NCBI RefSeq assembly: GCF_022601975.1
Contig: NZ_JAKVIR010000011.1
Location: forward strand, 1-64,000
Origin: Pontibacter sp. E15-1
GTDB taxonomy: Bacteria; Bacteroidota; Bacteroidia; Cytophagales; Hymenobacteraceae
DNA: 64,000 nt
Direction: 5' to 3'
Shown here: positions 63,104 to 64,000 of the stretch, piece by piece
Numbering within the stretch: position 1 is the first letter of the stretch
Layout of the letters: the number at the start of each line of letters is the position of its first letter
Notes under the pieces: model-generated
The model's input: the letters and a program-made list of their open reading frames with translations, nothing else
Told to the model about the DNA's origin: nothing
Databases searched by the model: none
Translations under genes and position numbers: made by a program

Positions 63104-63997
63104 TTACTTAGCCGTGTGTCGCTCGATTTCCCGCAGGTTCTCCATTTTTTTGTTACGCAGGAAACCGTTGATATCTTCGAAATGCTCACGGATGCGCTTG
63201 GTGCCAAACTCAAACACCTTGGTCGCGAGCCCATCCAGAAAATCCCGGTCATGCGACACGAGGATGAGGGTGCCGTCGAAGGCTTTTAGCGCGTCTTTCA
63301 GAATGTCTTTTGTTTTGATGTCGAGGTGGTTGGTGGGCTCATCCAGAATCAGGAGGTTTACCGGTTGCAACAGCAGCTTGATCATGGCCAGACGCGTCTT
63401 CTCGCCACCAGACAACACTTTCACTTTTTTCTCTACCGTGTCGCCGCCGAACATAAAGGCCCCCAGCAGGTCTTTCACCCGGGTGCGCACATCGCCAATG
63501 GCAATCTCATCGATGGTCTGGAAAACCGTCAGCTCGCCTTCCAGCAGCGAAGCCTGGTTCTGGGCGAAATACCCGATCATGCTGTTATGGCCCAGTTGCA
63601 CCTTGCCCTCAAAGTCCAGCTCGCCCATGATGGCTTTCACCAGCGTGGATTTACCCTCGCCATTTTTCCCTACAAAGGCAATCTTCTCCCCCCGGTTTAT
63701 CGTCAGGGACACGTCCTGAAACACGGTATGGTCGCCGTATTTTTTGGTCATCTCCTCCACAATCACCGGGTAGTTTCCGGAGCGGGGCGCAGGCGGGAAC
63801 TTCAGGTTCAGGGCAGAGGTATCTACCTCGTCTACCTCGATAATCTCTATTTTCTCCAGCATCTTCACCCGCGACTGTACCTGCAAGGTTTTGGAGTAGG
63901 TGCCCTTAAAGCGGTCAATAAAGCCCTGGATGTCGGCGATCTCTTTCTGCTGATCCTCGAACTGCTTCTGCTGCTGCTCGCGTCTTTCCTGGCGCAA
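63104..63997 (-). CDS. ABC-F family ATPase, C-terminal part
   Basis: The frame runs off the right edge of the window, so only the last 297 or so residues are visible. They include the end of the linker (RREQQQKQFEDQQKEIADIQGFIDRFK), then the second ABC domain with Walker A AFVGKNGEGKSTLVKAI, signature LSGGEKTRLAMIKLLL, Walker B LLILDEPTNHLD and H-loop LVSHDRDFLDGL. These are hallmarks of soluble ABC-F proteins (EttA/Uup/YdiF), which act on ribosomes rather than in transport. The Uup-like C-terminal coiled coil is absent. The N-terminal ABC domain lies outside the window. Confidence 0.93.
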   Translation of the reverse strand: MRQERREQQQKQFEDQQKEIADIQGFIDRFKGTYSKTLQVQSRVKMLEKIEIIEVDEVDTSALNLKFPPAPRSGNYPVIVEEMTKKYGDHTVFQDVSLTINRGEKIAFVGKNGEGKSTLVKAIMGELDFEGKVQLGHNSMIGYFAQNQASLLEGELTVFQTIDEIAIGDVRTRVKDLLGAFMFGGDTVEKKVKVLSGGEKTRLAMIKLLLQPVNLLILDEPTNHLDIKTKDILKDALKAFDGTLILVSHDRDFLDGLATKVFEFGTKRIREHFEDINGFLRNKKMENLREIERHTAK

Positions 63998-64000
63998 CTG

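Noticed and set aside
1..64000. CRISPR array or cas genes
   Set aside because: No regularly spaced direct repeats and no Cas-like proteins were seen.

Overview
The window looks like chromosome from an aerobic Bacteroidota bacterium of the Cytophagales, most likely a Hymenobacteraceae/Pontibacter-type organism. The reasons are a gliding ABC transporter (gldA-gldF-gldG), DUF2027/Smr, DUF2279 and SIMPL proteins typical of the phylum, little Shine-Dalgarno signal, and repeated matches to the Bacteroidota -7 promoter element TAnnTTTG ahead of dnaN, mlaE, nupC, rnpB, tRNA-Glu, proC and others. Assignment to genus is inference.

Layout. 1-21.8 kb is housekeeping backbone: dnaN, gldG/F/A, two short-chain dehydrogenases, an MlaE/MlaF lipid ABC pair, a NupC nucleoside transporter, an etfB-etfA-bifunctional nuclease operon, a small TPR protein, a third SDR beside a photolyase, DUF2279, DUF2027-Smr, the RNase P RNA, several conserved hypotheticals and tRNA-Glu(TTC). 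Long perfect hairpins act as terminators between many units.

21.8-40.6 kb is an AT-rich accessory region directly downstream of tRNA-Glu. Its core (22.3-33.7 kb) is a probable anti-phage island. A minus-strand operon encodes a DUF4007 SspB-like nickase, an SspC-like P-loop ATPase and an SspD/DndC-like PP-loop sulfurtransferase (a single-strand DNA phosphorothioation module). These genes are followed by an unusual double-GHKL histidine kinase and a receiver-domain protein. A convergent gene encodes a MORC-like GHKL ATPase. No SspA desulfurase and no SspE or SspFGH restriction partner is present, so the GHKL/kinase/receiver set may be the effector or regulator. This is the most interesting object in the window. 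It is followed by an IS graveyard (34.0-39.7 kb): a truncated IS3/IS407-type copy, a decayed second IS3-family element, an IS5-family stub and an intact IS407-type copy. These surround a Bcr/CflA-type efflux gene and a small hypothetical gene.

40.6-49 kb holds an orphan membrane histidine kinase and a sugar-alcohol locus: a LacI regulator with two GGGAACGTTCCC operators, divergent from mannitol dehydrogenase, an FHS-family sugar transporter, an outer-membrane-type protein and a fructokinase. The enzymes would convert mannitol to fructose and then fructose 6-phosphate.

49-64 kb returns to backbone: remnants of a RAYT transposase and an aldo-keto reductase, a class A PBP-like protein, a 188-bp MITE with 9-bp target duplication inside a REP-like repeat, an NTF2-like lipoprotein, a glycine-zipper protein, the complete proline pathway proC-proB-proA, DUF4239 and DUF1353 proteins, a papain-type peptidase, and an ABC-F ATPase cut by the window end.
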